Of a stretch of DNA of 64,000 nucleotides, positions 1-8,822 are shown one piece after another. Every line of letters starts with the position of its first letter. Within the stretch, counting starts at the first letter, position 1. Origin of the DNA: Spirochaetae bacterium HGW-Spirochaetae-2 (GTDB lineage: Bacteria; Spirochaetota; Spirochaetia; Sphaerochaetales; Sphaerochaetaceae). The notes beneath the pieces are model-generated. The model was not told where the DNA came from and made no database searches. It saw only the letters and a list, made by a program, of their open reading frames with translations. Where the stretch lies: assembly GCA_002839355.1 (NCBI GenBank), contig PGXW01000009.1:37269-101268 (forward strand). The letters are read 5' to 3'. The translations under genes were made by a program, and so were the position numbers.

Positions 1-1
1 C

Positions 2-556
2 ATGGATAAGATTGCCGACGGTCTCTGTATTGTCACCACCGGGGGAACATTCGACAAGATCTACGACGAGATACGTGGCGAACTCACCTTTCGCCGGTCG
101 CACCTTCCGAAGATCCTGAAGGCCGCCCGTTGCGCGGTTCCGGTCTCGGTCAAACGGCTGTTGGCCTTGGACAGCCTCAACATGGAGACCTCCCATCGCA
201 AGAAGATAGCCGATACCTGCTCCAGTCGTCCTGAACGGCGCATTATTGTCACCCATGGTACCGACACCATGGTGGAGACCGCACACGTTGTCGCCGCAAG
301 GAAACTGGACAAGGTTATCGTTTTCACCGGTGCCATGGTTCCGTTCGCCTTGGAGAATTCGGACGCGGTCTTCAATCTGGGGTGTGCCTTCACCGCGGTG
401 CAACTGTTGGGCCCGGGTGTATACCTGTGCATGAGCGGCAAGGTATTCTCCTACGACCAAGTCCGGAAAAACAAGGAACTGGGGATTTTCGAGGGATTCT
501 CACTGCAAAGCACACCGGTTACCGAAGGGTCCGGTGATCCTGGAGTTAACGCATAG
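2..556 (+). CDS. Small asparaginase-domain protein
   Basis: The product is about 184 residues and matches only the N-terminal half of the type I/II asparaginase fold. TTGGTFDK (residues 12-19) holds the nucleophilic threonine region, and HGTDTM (85-90) is the second conserved asparaginase motif with the Thr-Asp pair. Normal asparaginases are about 330 residues, so this belongs to the short asparaginase-domain group whose substrate is often unknown. The ATG is at base 2 of the window, so an upstream start or ribosome-binding site cannot be examined. The 3' end overlaps the convergent arginase-family gene by 11 bp. Asparagine or amide hydrolysis is family inference only. Confidence 0.75.
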   Translation: MDKIADGLCIVTTGGTFDKIYDEIRGELTFRRSHLPKILKAARCAVPVSVKRLLALDSLNMETSHRKKIADTCSSRPERRIIVTHGTDTMVETAHVVAARKLDKVIVFTGAMVPFALENSDAVFNLGCAFTAVQLLGPGVYLCMSGKVFSYDQVRKNKELGIFEGFSLQSTPVTEGSGDPGVNA

Positions 557-1376
557 CATCCCCAAGTGCCTGGAGCACCCGCTGCACCTTCACCGCATTC
601 TCGTCGTCCTTCGGCTGGTATTCGGTCACGGCACTCCCCACGATCGGGAACGCCTTGCCCAAATGTGCGATCTCAGTCAGAAGGTCATCGAACCAAAACC
701 CACCGGGAGTCGGACAGGAGACCGCGTCGAAATCTGTGGGATCGATCACATCGAGATCCAGATGCATATATATGTGCTTGCGTCCGGTCTTTGCGACCAC
801 ATTGCCCAACATGCTTGCGCAATCGTGGCACGTGGGAACGTTGGGAATGCCGTTCGCCACGATATACTGCCGCTCGGCATGGTCGAGTTCCCGCAATCCG
901 GTGAAGACCACCTGACCAGGTTCCAACGTCGACGGGAGCATCTCCAACAATCCGGGTGCACCCTCGCCCAACAGCAATCGCAACGGCATGCCATGGAACT
1001 TGTTGCTGGGCGAACTCTCGGGTGTATTGAGATCTGCGTGGGCATCCAACCAAAGCACGGTCAAATCACCACCATAGAGGCGGTTCAAGTAACTGATCGC
1101 TGCTATATCGCTGGCACAATCGCCCCCGATGGTCAATATGCGCTGGGGCTTCGAAGCCTCGAGCGAGGCCAAGGCGTTTTTCAGGTGCTCGGCTATCTCG
1201 TACTCGTACCAGATACCCTCTTCCTTCTTGGCAACCGATTGCTCATGAACCGGAACCTGCACATCGATACGATCGGCTCCCAGCATCCTTACGATCGCCT
1301 GGGCTCCATGATATGGTCCTGTACCGGCCGCTGCCCCCTGCCATTGGGGAACGACCATGGTGAACACAGATGTCAT
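546..1376 (-). CDS. Arginase/agmatinase-family metallohydrolase
   Basis: This 276-residue protein has the ureohydrolase signatures: GGDC at about 84-87, DAHADLN at 111-117 and LDLDVIDP at about 206-213, which supply the Mn ligands. The usual GGDH histidine is replaced by cysteine, as seen in some divergent family members, so the substrate (arginine, agmatine, formimidoylglutamate or other) cannot be named. The start is the ATG at 1376 because a GGAGG lies seven bases upstream; the open frame continues 34 codons further with no better signal. It converges on and overlaps the asparaginase-domain gene. A role in nitrogen release from a guanidino compound is inference. Confidence 0.8.
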   Translation of the reverse strand: MTSVFTMVVPQWQGAAAGTGPYHGAQAIVRMLGADRIDVQVPVHEQSVAKKEEGIWYEYEIAEHLKNALASLEASKPQRILTIGGDCASDIAAISYLNRLYGGDLTVLWLDAHADLNTPESSPSNKFHGMPLRLLLGEGAPGLLEMLPSTLEPGQVVFTGLRELDHAERQYIVANGIPNVPTCHDCASMLGNVVAKTGRKHIYMHLDLDVIDPTDFDAVSCPTPGGFWFDDLLTEIAHLGKAFPIVGSAVTEYQPKDDENAVKVQRVLQALGDAMR

Positions 1377-1486
1377 CACACTACCTCCATGTGGCTTCGG
1401 TTCCAGTCTACTCCAATCGACTGTCAGTGCAAACCACCTGAAGGGAATTTTTCGGAATCGGTGTAGCCACAGCTTCACGATGCCGA

Positions 1487-1510
1487 ACGACCGTTGGCGG
1501 TAACGGTCGT
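1487..1510 (-). terminator. Hairpin downstream of trpB
   Basis: Perfect 9-bp inverted repeat (ACGACCGTT / AACGGTCGT) with a six-base loop, 38 bases after the trpB stop. No long U-run follows on the minus strand, so it may be a weak intrinsic terminator or a 3'-end stabiliser. Confidence 0.5.
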
Positions 1511-1548
1511 CCAGGAAAGAACTTGTGGGAAGTATATGTGTGTAGGTG

Positions 1549-2799
1549 TCATTTTACCAAGAGTTTTTGTTCCTCATAGGCTTCGAGCGGATAATGCTCC
1601 ATGACATAGTCCATGTCCTTGTCCCCGCGTCCCGAAAGGTTCACCAGGATGGTCTGCTCAGGACTCATCTTCGCCGCGACCTTGATCGCATACCCTATGG
1701 CATGGGCACTTTCCAGTGCGGGAATGATACCCTCGAGCCGGCTCAGGTCGTAGAAGGCGACCAGCGCGTCCCGGTCGGTGGCAACTTCGTACTTGACCCG
1801 CTTGATGTCCTTGAGGTAACAGTGTTGTGGTCCGACACCAGGATAGTCGAGTCCGCTGGCTATGGAATAGACAGGCAATGGTTCCCCATCCTTGTCCTGC
1901 AACAGGTAGCAGGAGAATCCATGGATGATTCCCGGCGTACCGTAGGTCATGGTCGCCGCATTGTCACCGTTTGCCGGACCCCTTCCACCCGGTTCCACTC
2001 CGATGATATCCACTTCGGGATCATCGAGGAACCCGCTGAATATGCCGATCGCATTCGAACCGCCCCCGACACAAGCCACGACATGGTTCGGAAGGGAACC
2101 GGTCATGTCCAGGAACTGCTGCCTGGCCTCGCGTCCCACGACACTTTGGAAATCCCGTACCATCATGGGAAACGGATGCGGACCCACGACGGAACCGATC
2201 GCATACATGGTGGTCACGGGATCCTGCAGATAGGCCTCGAAGGCTGCATCGACGGCATCCTTGAGCGTGCGTGTCCCACGACTCACCGGAACGACCTTTG
2301 CTCCGAGCACCTGCATCCTCCGGACGTTCGGAGCCTGTTTGGCCACATCGACATCGCCCATGTAGATGTCGCATTCGAGCCCGAGCAAAGCCGCCGCGGT
2401 CGCCAACGCGACACCGTGTTGTCCGGCTCCGGTCTCTGCGATAACCTTTTTCTTTCCCATGCGCTTGGCTAGCAGGACTTCACCCAGGCAGTGGTTGATC
2501 TTGTGGGCCCCGGTATGGTTGAGGTCTTCCCGTTTGAGATAGATCTTCGCTCCACCGACCGCCTCGCTCAATCGTTTTGCGTAGTAGACAGGCGATGGTC
2601 GCCCGCTGTAGGTCTGCTGGAGGTAGGTAAGTTCCTCGACAAATGCCGGATCATCCTTGATCTGCATGTACGAGTCGGTGATCTCCTGCATCACTCCGAC
2701 AAGACTTGGTGGCAGGTAGGCCCCGCCATAGTTGCCGAAAAATCCCTTTTCATCGGGTTGCTGTGTATTCAATACTTTCTTTTCAATTGTCTTTGCCAT
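1549..2799 (-). CDS. trpB: Tryptophan synthase beta chain
   Basis: This is a 416-residue TrpB1-type PLP enzyme that condenses indole with L-serine. The PLP lysine is K100 in [19 protein letters not shown] follows at about 121-130, and the phosphate-binding glycine loop is VGGGSNA near 245. Length is normal for TrpB. No trpA or other tryptophan gene is adjacent: the only partner is the upstream trpR, whose 3' end overlaps the trpB start by 17 bp. The pair therefore looks like a repressor-controlled indole-salvage unit rather than part of a complete biosynthetic operon. This is context inference; trpA could lie outside the window. Confidence 0.95.
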   Translation of the reverse strand: MAKTIEKKVLNTQQPDEKGFFGNYGGAYLPPSLVGVMQEITDSYMQIKDDPAFVEELTYLQQTYSGRPSPVYYAKRLSEAVGGAKIYLKREDLNHTGAHKINHCLGEVLLAKRMGKKKVIAETGAGQHGVALATAAALLGLECDIYMGDVDVAKQAPNVRRMQVLGAKVVPVSRGTRTLKDAVDAAFEAYLQDPVTTMYAIGSVVGPHPFPMMVRDFQSVVGREARQQFLDMTGSLPNHVVACVGGGSNAIGIFSGFLDDPEVDIIGVEPGGRGPANGDNAATMTYGTPGIIHGFSCYLLQDKDGEPLPVYSIASGLDYPGVGPQHCYLKDIKRVKYEVATDRDALVAFYDLSRLEGIIPALESAHAIGYAIKVAAKMSPEQTILVNLSGRGDKDMDYVMEHYPLEAYEEQKLLVK

Positions 2800-3064
2800 G
2801 ATCGCGCTCCTGTAATATGGTGTTTATTTGTGATCCCGGGGTCTTGAGAATCTTCGATCCCCGGGTAATCTTGCAGAGGCTGATGCCAAGACTGTTGGCG
2901 ATTTCCCTCTGCGGCTTGCCATCGTGCAGCTCCTTCATGAGTCGCCACCGAAGCGCGAAATCATACTTCTCCCGTTGGGTGAACAGCTCCTCGAAGAGTT
3001 TTTGCATGTCTTCGTATTTGCCGGTCCGGGCAAAGATGCCTATCAATTCATGCAGGTCGTCCAT
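2783..3064 (-). CDS. trpR: Trp repressor family regulator
   Basis: This 93-residue protein matches the TrpR/YerC fold, with the helix-turn-helix around [20 protein letters not shown] and an upstream helical region ending in the conserved RWRLMKEL. TrpR binds DNA when loaded with tryptophan. The ATG at 3064 is chosen because GGGAGG lies just upstream; the frame extends 36 codons further but with no signal. The gene overlaps trpB by 17 bp, so the two are co-transcribed and the repressor probably controls itself and trpB. YerC-like annotation is an alternative, but the trpB context supports TrpR. Confidence 0.85.
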   Translation of the reverse strand: MDDLHELIGIFARTGKYEDMQKLFEELFTQREKYDFALRWRLMKELHDGKPQREIANSLGISLCKITRGSKILKTPGSQINTILQERDHGKDN

Positions 3065-3092
3065 CGATTCCTCCCATCGGGTGATGGAAGGA

Positions 3093-3121
3093 ACGTTACT
3101 ATAAATAGAAACAAATGTCAA
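3093..3121 (-). promoter_or_regulatory. Candidate trpR-trpB promoter
   Basis: A perfect TTGACA (-35) lies upstream of trpR; 17 bases later is TAACGT as a poor -10. An AT-rich stretch containing TATAGT lies between them. The -35 is convincing, the -10 is not certain. No clear Trp operator palindrome was recognised. Confidence 0.35.
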
Positions 3122-3196
3122 CACCATTAGGTCGACAAAAAAGTACTTCCCAATCCATACCAATCGCGGCATACTTGGAAAGAGGGGGAAAATCCC

Positions 3197-4084
3197 ATGG
3201 CAGAACGGAAAGAAATCAGCACCGCTACACGTGCGCTCCTACTCAAGATGCAGATCAACGAGCTTACCGAGAGCATCGTCTATACGAAAGTCGCCAAGCA
3301 AGTTGCCGACGAGCACAACAGCAAGGTGTTGCTGAAGATAGCTGCGGAAGAGCAGCGGCATGCAGGGATATGGAAAGGGTATACCAAGGTCGAGGCCAAA
3401 CCCAAATGGTTCAAGACCATCTGGTTCCCGTTGCTGGCCAGGGTCTTCGGCTTCACCTTCGCCCTCAAGCTGATGGAACGGGGAGAAGGCAATGCCAGCG
3501 AAATCTATGCGACCTTCGCCTCCGAAGTCCCCGAAGCCGAGAAGATCGCCAAGGATGAAGACCGCCACGAACAGGAATTGCTGGCCATGTTGGACGAGGA
3601 GCGCTTGCAGTATGTAGGTTCCATGGTCCTTGGACTCAGCGATGCCTTGGTCGAACTCTCGGGCACACTCGCAGGTCTCACCTTCGCCATGCAGAATACC
3701 CGGTTGATCGCGCTATCGGGCTTGATCACCGGAATATCGGCAACCCTTTCCATGGCAAGCAGCGAATACCTCTCCTCACGGTCCGAAGGAAACACGAATG
3801 CCTTCAAATCGGGACTGTATACCGGAGTCGTCTATCTCGCCACGGTTGCGTTCCTCGTGTTGCCGTACCTGCTGCTACCCGATACAGCATTCATGCTGGC
3901 CCTCGGCATCATGTTGGGGACCGTGGTCCTGATTATCCTCGGGTTCACCTACTACATATCGGTTGCGAAGGACGTGCCGTTCCTCAAGCGCTTCGGCGAG
4001 ATGGCGACGATCAGCCTTTCAGTGGCCGCACTCTCGTTCGTCATAGGAATCATCGTGAAGAAGACGCTGGGAATAGAGATATAG
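3197..4084 (+). CDS. MbfA-like ferritin/VIT-family iron exporter
   Basis: The 295-residue protein has two parts. Residues 1-135 form a rubrerythrin-like diiron helical bundle with repeated Glu and His ligands (EEQRH near 51-55, EDRHEQE near 121-127). Residues 140-295 form a CCC1/VIT1-type membrane domain with the MASSEYLSS motif and about five hydrophobic segments. This architecture is that of membrane-bound ferritin A/erythrin-VIT proteins, which export ferrous iron or manganese. The ATG follows an AGAGGGGG ribosome site. The gene is divergent from trpR and convergent with selD. Iron efflux or storage under oxidative stress is family inference. Confidence 0.85.
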   Translation: MAERKEISTATRALLLKMQINELTESIVYTKVAKQVADEHNSKVLLKIAAEEQRHAGIWKGYTKVEAKPKWFKTIWFPLLARVFGFTFALKLMERGEGNASEIYATFASEVPEAEKIAKDEDRHEQELLAMLDEERLQYVGSMVLGLSDALVELSGTLAGLTFAMQNTRLIALSGLITGISATLSMASSEYLSSRSEGNTNAFKSGLYTGVVYLATVAFLVLPYLLLPDTAFMLALGIMLGTVVLIILGFTYYISVAKDVPFLKRFGEMATISLSVAALSFVIGIIVKKTLGIEI

Positions 4085-4118
4085 CGTATCTGTCCTTTTG
4101 ATCCAAGGGTGAAGTCGG

Positions 4119-5162
4119 TCAGATTACGTGCAAACCATCCAATGCGGCATCGGTATGTCCGATGACCGCGGCCTCGATTCCCTGTGCTTCCAAGGCTTCT
4201 ACCACTTCGCCGGCGATTCGATTCGGAACAGAGGCAAGCAACCCACCCGAAGTCTGCGGATCGAACAACACGAACCCCATCGTCTCATCCAGTTGCCCAA
4301 AATCCCCGACGAAGCGCGCACGGTAGTCGATGTTCGTATATGCCCCAGCCGGGATAAGGCCCATCTCGGCATAAGCTGTCGCGTTTCCGATAATCGGAAC
4401 CAACTTCGAATCGATACAAGCCCCAACAGGATTATCTGTCGCCATCTCGCAGGCATGCCCGAGCAACCCGAAACCGGTCACATCGGTACATGCCGAGACG
4501 GGATAGCGGGAGAAGACCTGTGCCGCGTCCTTGTTCAACCGTTGCATCGAAGCCAATGCGGTCCGTTCTTCCTCCACAGATGCGATCCCAGCCCGAGCTG
4601 CGGTGTTCACCAGCCCTACCCCGATCGGTTTGGTAAGGACCAGCGACTCGCCGTCGTGCCACGTGTTGTTGGCCAGGACCCTGTCGGGATGGACCGTCCC
4701 ATTCACACAAAAGCCGAATTTCACCTCTGAATCGCGTACGGTGTGCCCGCCCACCAATGCCGTCCCGGCTTCTGCGAGGGCATCCAATGCTCCCTCCATC
4801 ATGGTCCGCAAGTACTGTATATCGAGTAGCTCCTCGGGGAAACAGACCACACTCACGGCGGTAATGGGCACGGCACCCATGGCATACACATCGCTGAGGG
4901 CATTCGCAGCTGCGATCCTGCCGAAGATCCATGGGTCGTCGCATACCGGTGGAAAGAAGTCAATCGTCTGCACAAGTGCCAGATCGTCGGTCAACCTATA
5001 GACTCCACAATCCTCGGCATGCGAAAAATCGCTGATGAGGTTGGGATATGCCGGTTGCCGCAAATCGCAGAGGGCCTTGTCGAGCAATGCGGGGCCCAGT
5101 TTGGCTCCACACCCGGCGAATCGGGAAAATTGGGTCAAACGGATCGTATCGTCACCCATCAA
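4119..5162 (-). CDS. selD: Selenide, water dikinase
   Basis: This 347-residue ATP-dependent enzyme makes selenophosphate. The N-terminal active site is GCGAK with Cys18 and Lys21, corresponding to the essential Cys17 and Lys20 of E. coli SelD; the second Cys of the usual CGCK is alanine. Conserved ATP/metal segments follow (DFFPPV, GRIAAANALSDVYAMG, TDVTGFGLLGH). It is the last gene of the yqeC operon and overlaps the cysteine desulfurase by 11 bp. No selA, selB or tRNA-Sec is in the window, so the likely use is the selenium cofactor of molybdenum hydroxylases rather than selenocysteine insertion; genes elsewhere could change that view. Confidence 0.95.
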   Translation of the reverse strand: MMGDDTIRLTQFSRFAGCGAKLGPALLDKALCDLRQPAYPNLISDFSHAEDCGVYRLTDDLALVQTIDFFPPVCDDPWIFGRIAAANALSDVYAMGAVPITAVSVVCFPEELLDIQYLRTMMEGALDALAEAGTALVGGHTVRDSEVKFGFCVNGTVHPDRVLANNTWHDGESLVLTKPIGVGLVNTAARAGIASVEEERTALASMQRLNKDAAQVFSRYPVSACTDVTGFGLLGHACEMATDNPVGACIDSKLVPIIGNATAYAEMGLIPAGAYTNIDYRARFVGDFGQLDETMGFVLFDPQTSGGLLASVPNRIAGEVVEALEAQGIEAAVIGHTDAALDGLHVI

Positions 5163-6288
5163 AGGCCTCCTTCACTGCACCCAGCGTAATCTCGATCTCC
5201 TCTTCGGTGGTACTGGGACCGACCGAAAATCTGACGGCTCCCCCATGTGCTTCGGTTTCAAGGAACCGGTGGGCCCATGGAGCACAGTGGTACCCGCCAC
5301 GGACGGCGATATCCTTCGCATACAAGTGTTGGGCCAAGCTGCTGATCGTTCCTTCTCGTACTGTTACCGAAACCAAGCCCACCCGCCCCTCTCGGGGACT
5401 GAGCAATCGCAGATGCTCCATGGTTTGCAAACCCCTGTACAGCATATCGCCCAGAAGCTTGCGATGCGCCTGCATCTCCTCAAAATGTGCCACCACATGC
5501 CCGATTGCCGCCACCGAACCTGCTATGGCATGGATCGCAGGTGTTCCGCTCTCGTACCGGTCGGGAAGCATTTCCGGCTGCAACTCTGAATCGGAACGGC
5601 TTCCTGTTCCTCCAAACGTCAAGGGCCTGGGAGCGAAGGATCCGTACAGGGCCATGACACCAACCCCGGTTGGACCCAACAAACCTTTGTGAATCGAAAA
5701 GCACAGGGCACCCTGCGCATCATCCGGCAAGGGGGGAAGCCTACACTCGCCGATAGCCTGCGCACCGTCTATCACAAAGGGTATGTTCCGCCGGGTACAC
5801 GCTGCGACCAGATTTGAGACATCGTTGATGGCTCCGGTCACATTTCCAGCGGCCGTGAAGACTGCCAGACGGATGGGAAGTGTTGCCAATTTCTGGGAAA
5901 AATCATCAACGTCCACCCTCCCGAACGTATCGCACGCACAATACTCCACATGGACTCCCCGTTGGGCCAGCTGATGCAGCACACGGGCAACCGCATTGTG
6001 CTCCACTGGTGTGGTGAGGACGGTATCACCAGTGTCCAGGGAACCAAACAGTGCGATATTCAAGGCATCGGTCGCATTATGGGCAAAAATGGTCCTCTCC
6101 AAGTCTGTCGGGGGCATGATCAGCTGCAAGGCCTGGCGACAATCGTAGAGAATCCGTGCGGCGGCCATGGCAGGCCCGTGCGCAGAACGACCCGCATTCC
6201 CCACCGGTTGTTCGATCGATCGCCGTATGCCTTCGGCGACCGGGGGAGCCTTGGGCCAGCTGGTGGCGGCATTGTCCAGGTATATCAT
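5152..6288 (-). CDS. Cysteine desulfurase family protein (EF2568 type)
   Basis: This 378-residue class-V aminotransferase fold protein has the PLP lysine K201 in SIHKGLLGPTG and the active-site cysteine C335 in GGYHCAPWAH. It resembles the EF2568-like subfamily that occurs beside selD in genomes with selenium-dependent molybdenum hydroxylases. It probably delivers selane sulfur or selenium from cysteine or selenocysteine to SelD or to the cofactor. It sits between the xdhC-yqeB fusion (18-base gap) and selD (11-bp overlap), so it is translationally linked to both. Selenocysteine lyase versus desulfurase activity cannot be decided from sequence. Confidence 0.9.
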   Translation of the reverse strand: MIYLDNAATSWPKAPPVAEGIRRSIEQPVGNAGRSAHGPAMAAARILYDCRQALQLIMPPTDLERTIFAHNATDALNIALFGSLDTGDTVLTTPVEHNAVARVLHQLAQRGVHVEYCACDTFGRVDVDDFSQKLATLPIRLAVFTAAGNVTGAINDVSNLVAACTRRNIPFVIDGAQAIGECRLPPLPDDAQGALCFSIHKGLLGPTGVGVMALYGSFAPRPLTFGGTGSRSDSELQPEMLPDRYESGTPAIHAIAGSVAAIGHVVAHFEEMQAHRKLLGDMLYRGLQTMEHLRLLSPREGRVGLVSVTVREGTISSLAQHLYAKDIAVRGGYHCAPWAHRFLETEAHGGAVRFSVGPSTTEEEIEITLGAVKEAFDG

Positions 6289-6306
6289 CGTCTTGCACCA
6301 CCCTGG

Positions 6307-7887
6307 TCAAGAAAACAGCCGGTTCGCATGAAACGCATCGATCGCCTCCAGGACCGCGCCTCCGATGGCACGGGCCTTGTCCGATACACTCGCGCAATGC
6401 CCGACTATCCCACGGGGATCAATATCTGCGATCTTGAAACCCTTTGGAACCTGCAAGCCATCGTGCAACAGTCCCCGTAGGACACCATTTATCGTTGCCG
6501 GAACATCGACACTTCCGATCCGACAGACGACCTGCCCTTTGGTGACCATATCGCCGATCGAAGCGATTGCCTTGAACACTCCCGCCAGCGGGGCATGGAT
6601 CACACGCTCGGCACCAAATCCATCGATTATTCCCGGTACACCGGTATTATCGGCGGCTCTTCCGGTAGTGAGGATCCTGCCCAGATCGTGCCCGCGCTGT
6701 GTCTCGACCACCACATGGCAATCCTCTCCGGCGGTGAAACCGGGTCCGAGTGCCACGACAAGGGGTGCCATGTCACGGGATGTTCCCATGTTGCGTTTGG
6801 CTATGATGGCATCCACCACAACCGCCGGACGCATCGACTGGATGGACGCTCCCTGCGCATCGCAGAGCAGGGCAACCTCGCCAGCATCCATGATCGACTT
6901 CGCCTGCCGGTCGGACAACGCCTTCCTGCAAACGATTCCCTCGACGGTCGCAGTCTGGTTGTAGACCGCTTCCGAGAAGGCTACGGTCCTGCGGATGGTG
7001 GTCGGCTGGTCGGTCTCCAGCGCCAGGACACGATATCCTCCCCGGTGCAGCCGGCAGATCACTCCGGTCGCCAGGTCGCCAGCTCCACGGACTATCACCA
7101 GGTTCTCGGCTTTACGGCTGAGCGAACGGCCATCGGTGTTGTGGAGCACCATCATGATTTCGGCAACCACTCCGACTGCAATCTGTTCGGGGGTCTCGGA
7201 TCCGATGTCGAGTCCGATCGGACTATGGAAACGCTGCAATGCTTTAGCGGTGACACCCTTTTCATCACGAAGGTATCGCCTGAAACCGTTGACCTTGGTA
7301 CGGCTTCCCAACATACCGATATACCGTGCGGGCGAGCCGATAACTCGTTCCAGCACCTGCTTGTCCAGATTATGCGTGGCGATGACCAAAGCGCAATCAC
7401 TGTCTATTTGTAGCGTGGCGAGTGCTTCTTCCACAGTGGCTCCGACGTGGAAAGCGCTGACCCACGGGAACCGCTGTTGCGTGGCGAATTCGGCGCGGGT
7501 CTCGACCAATTCGATATAAAAGGAGCACCCTGCGGCCAACCGGGCGATCTCCAGGTTCACATGGCCGCCTCCGATCAGGATCAGCCGCGACGAGGGCGCG
7601 ATTACTTCGATGAACATCTCGACGGCCCCTCCGCAGTTGTGGCCTTCCGCCACGGTGAGGGACATGTTCATGCTCTCGCTGCGCCGTTGTCCGATCAAGA
7701 CCTGTGCCCGCTGGATCGCCGCAAACTCCGAGGCTCCCCCTCCGACAGTGCCGAATGTGGTTCCATCGGCCAATACTATCATCCTGGCTTGGCTACGCGG
7801 TGTGGATCCTTCGCTTTTGGTGATGGTCACGAGGGCGAAGGCGATATTCTTGCGCTCCAGTTCGGCGGCTTTCTCAAACAGATTCAC
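6307..7887 (-). CDS. XdhC-YqeB fusion, selenium/molybdenum hydroxylase maturation
   Basis: This is a 526-residue fusion. Residues 1 to about 255 match XdhC/CoxI (EGSTPRSQARM near 20-30, GGGHVNLEIARLA, YIGMLGSR, SPIGLDIGSETPEQIAV), which handles the molybdenum cofactor of xanthine-dehydrogenase-like enzymes. Residues about 260-526 match the EF2563/YqeB family of selenium-dependent hydroxylase accessory proteins (VIRGAGDLATG, ALGPGFTAGEDCH). The two are usually separate genes of about 250-270 residues. The start chosen is GTG at 7887, because AAGGAG lies seven bases upstream; an ATG at 7911 has a poorer site. It overlaps yqeC by 14 bp. The hydroxylase served is not in this window. Confidence 0.88.
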   Translation of the reverse strand: MNLFEKAAELERKNIAFALVTITKSEGSTPRSQARMIVLADGTTFGTVGGGASEFAAIQRAQVLIGQRRSESMNMSLTVAEGHNCGGAVEMFIEVIAPSSRLILIGGGHVNLEIARLAAGCSFYIELVETRAEFATQQRFPWVSAFHVGATVEEALATLQIDSDCALVIATHNLDKQVLERVIGSPARYIGMLGSRTKVNGFRRYLRDEKGVTAKALQRFHSPIGLDIGSETPEQIAVGVVAEIMMVLHNTDGRSLSRKAENLVIVRGAGDLATGVICRLHRGGYRVLALETDQPTTIRRTVAFSEAVYNQTATVEGIVCRKALSDRQAKSIMDAGEVALLCDAQGASIQSMRPAVVVDAIIAKRNMGTSRDMAPLVVALGPGFTAGEDCHVVVETQRGHDLGRILTTGRAADNTGVPGIIDGFGAERVIHAPLAGVFKAIASIGDMVTKGQVVCRIGSVDVPATINGVLRGLLHDGLQVPKGFKIADIDPRGIVGHCASVSDKARAIGGAVLEAIDAFHANRLFS

Positions 7888-8704
7888 AATATGCTCCTTC
7901 CGGGTAGGCATTCCCCGCTACATGTCCATGGTGCTCCATGCGGTCAAGATGCCAGCTTCCGCACACGATATCGAACGGTTTGCCTTGCCATCGGTTAGCC
8001 ATGGCTTCCAGGACCGATTCGGCTTCTGCCGATGAAATAGTGTCGCTTTGATTGCAAAACACAATTACCGGTACCATCGCGCTGCCTTTCAGCAGCCCTT
8101 CGTGGTGCTCCAACAGCAAACGGTACACCTGTGGGGTTACCAGTGTTCCTCCGTACCGGATCAGAAGACGGAACCTGTCCGAAAGATACATGACCTGCTC
8201 GTCCAACGAACGGCCGAGAGCTTTCAGACCTACCACAACAATAACGAGTTCTGTTATGTCAGGTATAACAGGATCCCGCTGGGCATGGATCCTCAACGGC
8301 AAACCGCGGGCTCCGTCGCCTTCGACCAGGACCCTGTCGAACCGTCTTGCCACCTTGGCAATGGTTTCCCTGGGAGGTGCGGCCAGCTTGTCTGTGGATT
8401 CGAGGCCGAAAAGGACTACCTGACCGCCCCTCGGTTCGGGCAAATCACCTCCGCCATGCGTATAGGGCACGAATTGTTCAAACGGGTATGCATGTACCGC
8501 AGGATGCGCCAGATGGGTACTGGTAGTCACCAGAACGCTCAGTCCCCGATCGGCCCATAACCGCGCCATCTGTTCCACGGTCGTGGTCTTACCACCGCTT
8601 CCCGTGACGGTGATGCAACGTGGAACGGACCCGGCACGGTTTGAGATGACGGCATCAAGGGCCGCGGCAAGTCTTTTTGAAGAGATCGGGGTTGGAAGTG
8701 CCAT
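7874..8704 (-). CDS. yqeC: Selenium cofactor biosynthesis protein YqeC
   Basis: The 276-residue protein has a Walker A loop GSGGKTTT at 35-42, then an ATPase-like core (LVEGDGARGLPL near 150-160), matching the YqeC family found with selD, yqeB and xdhC in selenium-dependent molybdenum hydroxylase loci. Its biochemical role is not established beyond this association. It is the first gene of the operon yqeC, xdhC-yqeB, cysteine desulfurase, selD. The closest purine-rich tract, GGGAGGG, is 14-15 bases from the ATG, too far to be a normal ribosome site; instead a promoter ends six bases before the ATG, suggesting a leaderless message. Confidence 0.9.
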   Translation of the reverse strand: MALPTPISSKRLAAALDAVISNRAGSVPRCITVTGSGGKTTTVEQMARLWADRGLSVLVTTSTHLAHPAVHAYPFEQFVPYTHGGGDLPEPRGGQVVLFGLESTDKLAAPPRETIAKVARRFDRVLVEGDGARGLPLRIHAQRDPVIPDITELVIVVVGLKALGRSLDEQVMYLSDRFRLLIRYGGTLVTPQVYRLLLEHHEGLLKGSAMVPVIVFCNQSDTISSAEAESVLEAMANRWQGKPFDIVCGSWHLDRMEHHGHVAGNAYPEGAYCESV

Positions 8705-8710
8705 GTGACG

Positions 8711-8739
8711 AGTCTACCACCCTCCCATTATACAGTCAA
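8711..8739 (-). promoter_or_regulatory. Promoter of selenium-cofactor operon (leaderless geometry)
   Basis: TTGACT (-35, 8734-8739), 17-base spacer, TAGACT (-10, 8711-8716), then six bases to the yqeC ATG. A TG one base before the -10 gives an extended -10. Transcription should start at or next to the A of the ATG. Confidence 0.7.
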
Positions 8740-8773
8740 TAATATAACGGCAAGACACTGAAACCGCAAAGAT

Positions 8774-8802
8774 TTCCAAATCCCGCGAAACACGTGTATA
8801 CT
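8774..8802 (+). promoter_or_regulatory. Candidate promoter of aldo/keto reductase gene
   Basis: TATACT (-10) at 8797-8802 with TTCCAA as a weak -35 at 17-base spacing. It leaves a short leader containing a GGAGGAGG ribosome site before the ATG at 8823. Confidence 0.4.
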
Positions 8803-8822
8803 GGAGGTATGGAGGAGGACGT

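Noticed and set aside
534..1466. A plus-strand 310-codon frame opposite the arginase-family gene
   Set aside because: Exact shadow of the arginase frame; no start signal and no recognisable motif.
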